7,407 bases of DNA from Prolixibacteraceae bacterium (GTDB lineage Bacteria > Bacteroidota > Bacteroidia > Bacteroidales > Prolixibacteraceae). Shown in pieces: positions 6,339 to 7,407 of this stretch. Made by a program: the position numbers and the translations under genes. The DNA is taken from positions 1-7,407 of the forward strand of contig JAQIDF010000128.1 of NCBI GenBank assembly GCA_027858145.1, written 5' to 3'. The notes beneath the pieces were generated by a model. The model had not been told where the DNA came from, did not search any database, and worked only from the letters and a program-made list of their open reading frames with translations. Every line of letters begins with the position of its first letter. Position 1 is the first letter of the stretch.

Positions 6339-6444
6339 GGATTAAGTACTTATTGCGGGTATTTAACAGAAACCGAATCAGTAAGTGGAAGGGTAATTTT
6401 TTATGGCTATTATTATTTGATTAGTATAAGTAATGGCAGGTAAT
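6339..6444 (+). other. Short spacer between the beta-helix gene and the intron (possible 5' exon)
   Basis: No stem followed by T-run is seen after the stop at 6338, so a terminator is not visible. The only start codon that I noticed (6403, MAIII then stop) is trivial. If the intron begins at 6445, these bases end with the intron-binding sites; the last six, ggtaat, could pair with gttatt near 6950 only by using three wobble pairs, which is weak. What gene, if any, was interrupted is unclear. Confidence 0.35.
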
Positions 6445-7407
6445 GTGCTAAATATCAAGGCTTGTAGCCCGCTCAAACTGCGTAGCGATTTGACAGGAAA
6501 GTGCCAAGCAATCTGCCACTACTATTTCAATTTACCGTTGATGCGACACGAATTCGTATTATATGATTGTTTTACAGTTGGTTACAGCTGATTGATAAAG
6601 CCTGCTGTTCCTTCAGCAGTATCCTACCAGAGCACCGGAAGTATGGTGAAGCCATTTTCGGGTGAAGCCTCTGGGAAACAGTACCAAACGTAGACTCTTG
6701 TAGTCTAAAACGGGGTTGGAAACCGTTAGGAATCCGGTCTTTGGAGTCTCAACGCCAATTTAGGGCTTGGATGAGTGAGCATGGCTAAAATATTTGAACA
6801 TTCCGTAACTGCCGAAAAAAGTCAGGAGCGAAAAAGAGATTGATACGCTCTGTACCAAAAGGTAAGCTGACAAGATAAGCATGTTTAACGCAGTGCTTAC
6901 AAGGATGTGGTTCAGTCGGTAGACAGGATGAGCCTAAACTCACACCATTGTTATTAATACGGAACGTGGAAGCTCGACGCTTTCTCCTAATTGTTTCGAG
7001 TAAACAAACAGGATAAAACCATAACTGCAAAGCATTGGGAAACGTCGAACAGAGAGGATGAAACAAGCGAATGCCTTCCTGTAATGGGTTGGATAGTGGT
7101 TGAGCTTCGGCAACATCATCACGGGTGAAAACCTGCCTACCTTCATCTGGTGCTTTATGGCAAAAAGTTTTATAGAACCTGCTAATGGAAGAAAGCAAAT
7201 GAATCCCGAAATAGATCGAGGATGTGCACTCCCACTCCCGAACGATTACTGGCAAACCATATTATGGTCGAAAGTGATACTAAAGGTGAACAGGCTGCAA
7301 AACCGTATTGCCAAGGCTGTTAAAGAAAAACGTTGGGCTAAAGCTAAAGCCCTGATGTTTCTTCTTACAAAATCATTCTATGCTAAATTATTGGCTGTTT
7401 TCAGGGT
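6445..7407 (+). mobile_element. Group II intron, 5' part (ribozyme domains I-IV), continues past the window
   Basis: About 750 bp without a credible plus-strand gene precede a maturase start, as expected of a group II intron. Family-typical blocks are seen by eye: atcctaccagagcaccggaa (6620s), gaagcc...gggtgaagcctctgggaaacagtaccaaacg, ggatgagtgagcatggctaa (6769-6788), ggaacgtggaagctcgacgc (6961-6980), and gcttcggcaac before the coding part. They resemble chloroplast-like/bacterial B-type introns. Placing the 5' splice site at 6445 rests on gtgct, close to the GUGYG consensus but with U at position 5, followed by local hairpins ggct-tgta-gcc and cgct...agcg; gtgcc at 6501 is the alternative. 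Domains V and VI and the 3' splice site lie beyond the right edge, so activity cannot be judged. Minus-strand frames at 6785-7255 are shadows of the structured RNA. Confidence 0.88.
7199..7407 (+). CDS. ltrA: Group II intron reverse transcriptase/maturase, N-terminal part only
   Basis: 69 codons reach the right edge. The protein opens MNPEIDRGCALPLPNDYWQT and continues ILWSKVILKVNRLQNRIAKA, VKEKRWAKAKALMFLLTKSF, YAKLLAVFR. This is the conserved RT-0 N-terminal extension of intron-encoded proteins (W.TI.W..V...V..LQ.RI.KA...W...K.L..LL..S..AKLLAV.RV), just before RT motif 1. The full protein is usually about 400-600 aa with reverse transcriptase, maturase (X) and sometimes endonuclease domains; those cannot be seen here. 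I chose ATG 7199 because GGAAG (7187-7191) lies 7 nt upstream. An in-frame ATG at 7157 would add 14 residues but lacks a binding site, and a TAG at 7094 closes the frame. It would splice its host RNA and catalyse retrohoming. Confidence 0.87.
   Translation, partial: MNPEIDRGCALPLPNDYWQTILWSKVILKVNRLQNRIAKAVKEKRWAKAKALMFLLTKSFYAKLLAVFR

Noticed and set aside
6785..7255. Minus-strand 156- and 68-codon frames
   Set aside because: They fall in the structured RNA of the group II intron and antisense to the maturase start.

Overview
The window most resembles an accessory, partly decayed region of a Bacteroidota (Bacteroidetes) chromosome. The reasons are a type IX secretion (Por secretion system) C-terminal tail on one secreted-protein fragment, an open gene with no Shine-Dalgarno sequence in an AT-rich leader, and an insertion-sequence mix typical of that phylum. 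The window holds one large, apparently intact gene. Everything else is partial, broken or mobile, or is cut by a window edge.

Layout, left to right. Bases 1-248 (minus strand) hold most of a HigB-type toxin whose end, and presumably its HigA antitoxin, lie beyond the left edge. Its leader carries three successive inverted repeats. Bases 549-1274 (minus) are the 3' remnant of a secreted polysaccharide lyase family 14-like enzyme with a T9SS sorting domain. Bases 1446-1913 (minus) are the C-terminal third of an IS66 transposase, abutting a short palindromic repeat that looks like an IS21-type terminus. About 420 bp with no convincing gene follow. Bases 2347-3488 are a complete-ended IS4-type insertion sequence: 18-bp terminal inverted repeats matching at 15 positions and a 9-bp target duplication (aaaacctat). 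Its minus-strand transposase has an internal deletion and a 1-nt shift in an A9 tract.

Immediately after this IS lies the main gene, 3504-6338 (plus). It encodes a 944-residue exported protein with a right-handed beta-helix resembling family CE8 pectin methylesterases, followed by Ig-like regions and a C-terminal lectin-like (LamG/concanavalin-like) region. The IS stands only 15 bp upstream of the start codon, so the native leader and promoter have been moved more than 1.1 kb away. From about 6445 to the right edge is the 5' part of a group II intron (ribozyme domains I to IV) and the first 69 residues of its reverse transcriptase/maturase.

Two secreted glycan-acting proteins, one a remnant and one intact but cut off from its leader, suggest a former polysaccharide-utilisation region colonised by mobile elements. 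I see no clear, previously undescribed multi-gene system. The strongest candidates for novelty are the divergent CE8-like protein and the IS insertion that separates it from a possible 17-codon leader peptide. I saw no rRNA, tRNA or CRISPR array.
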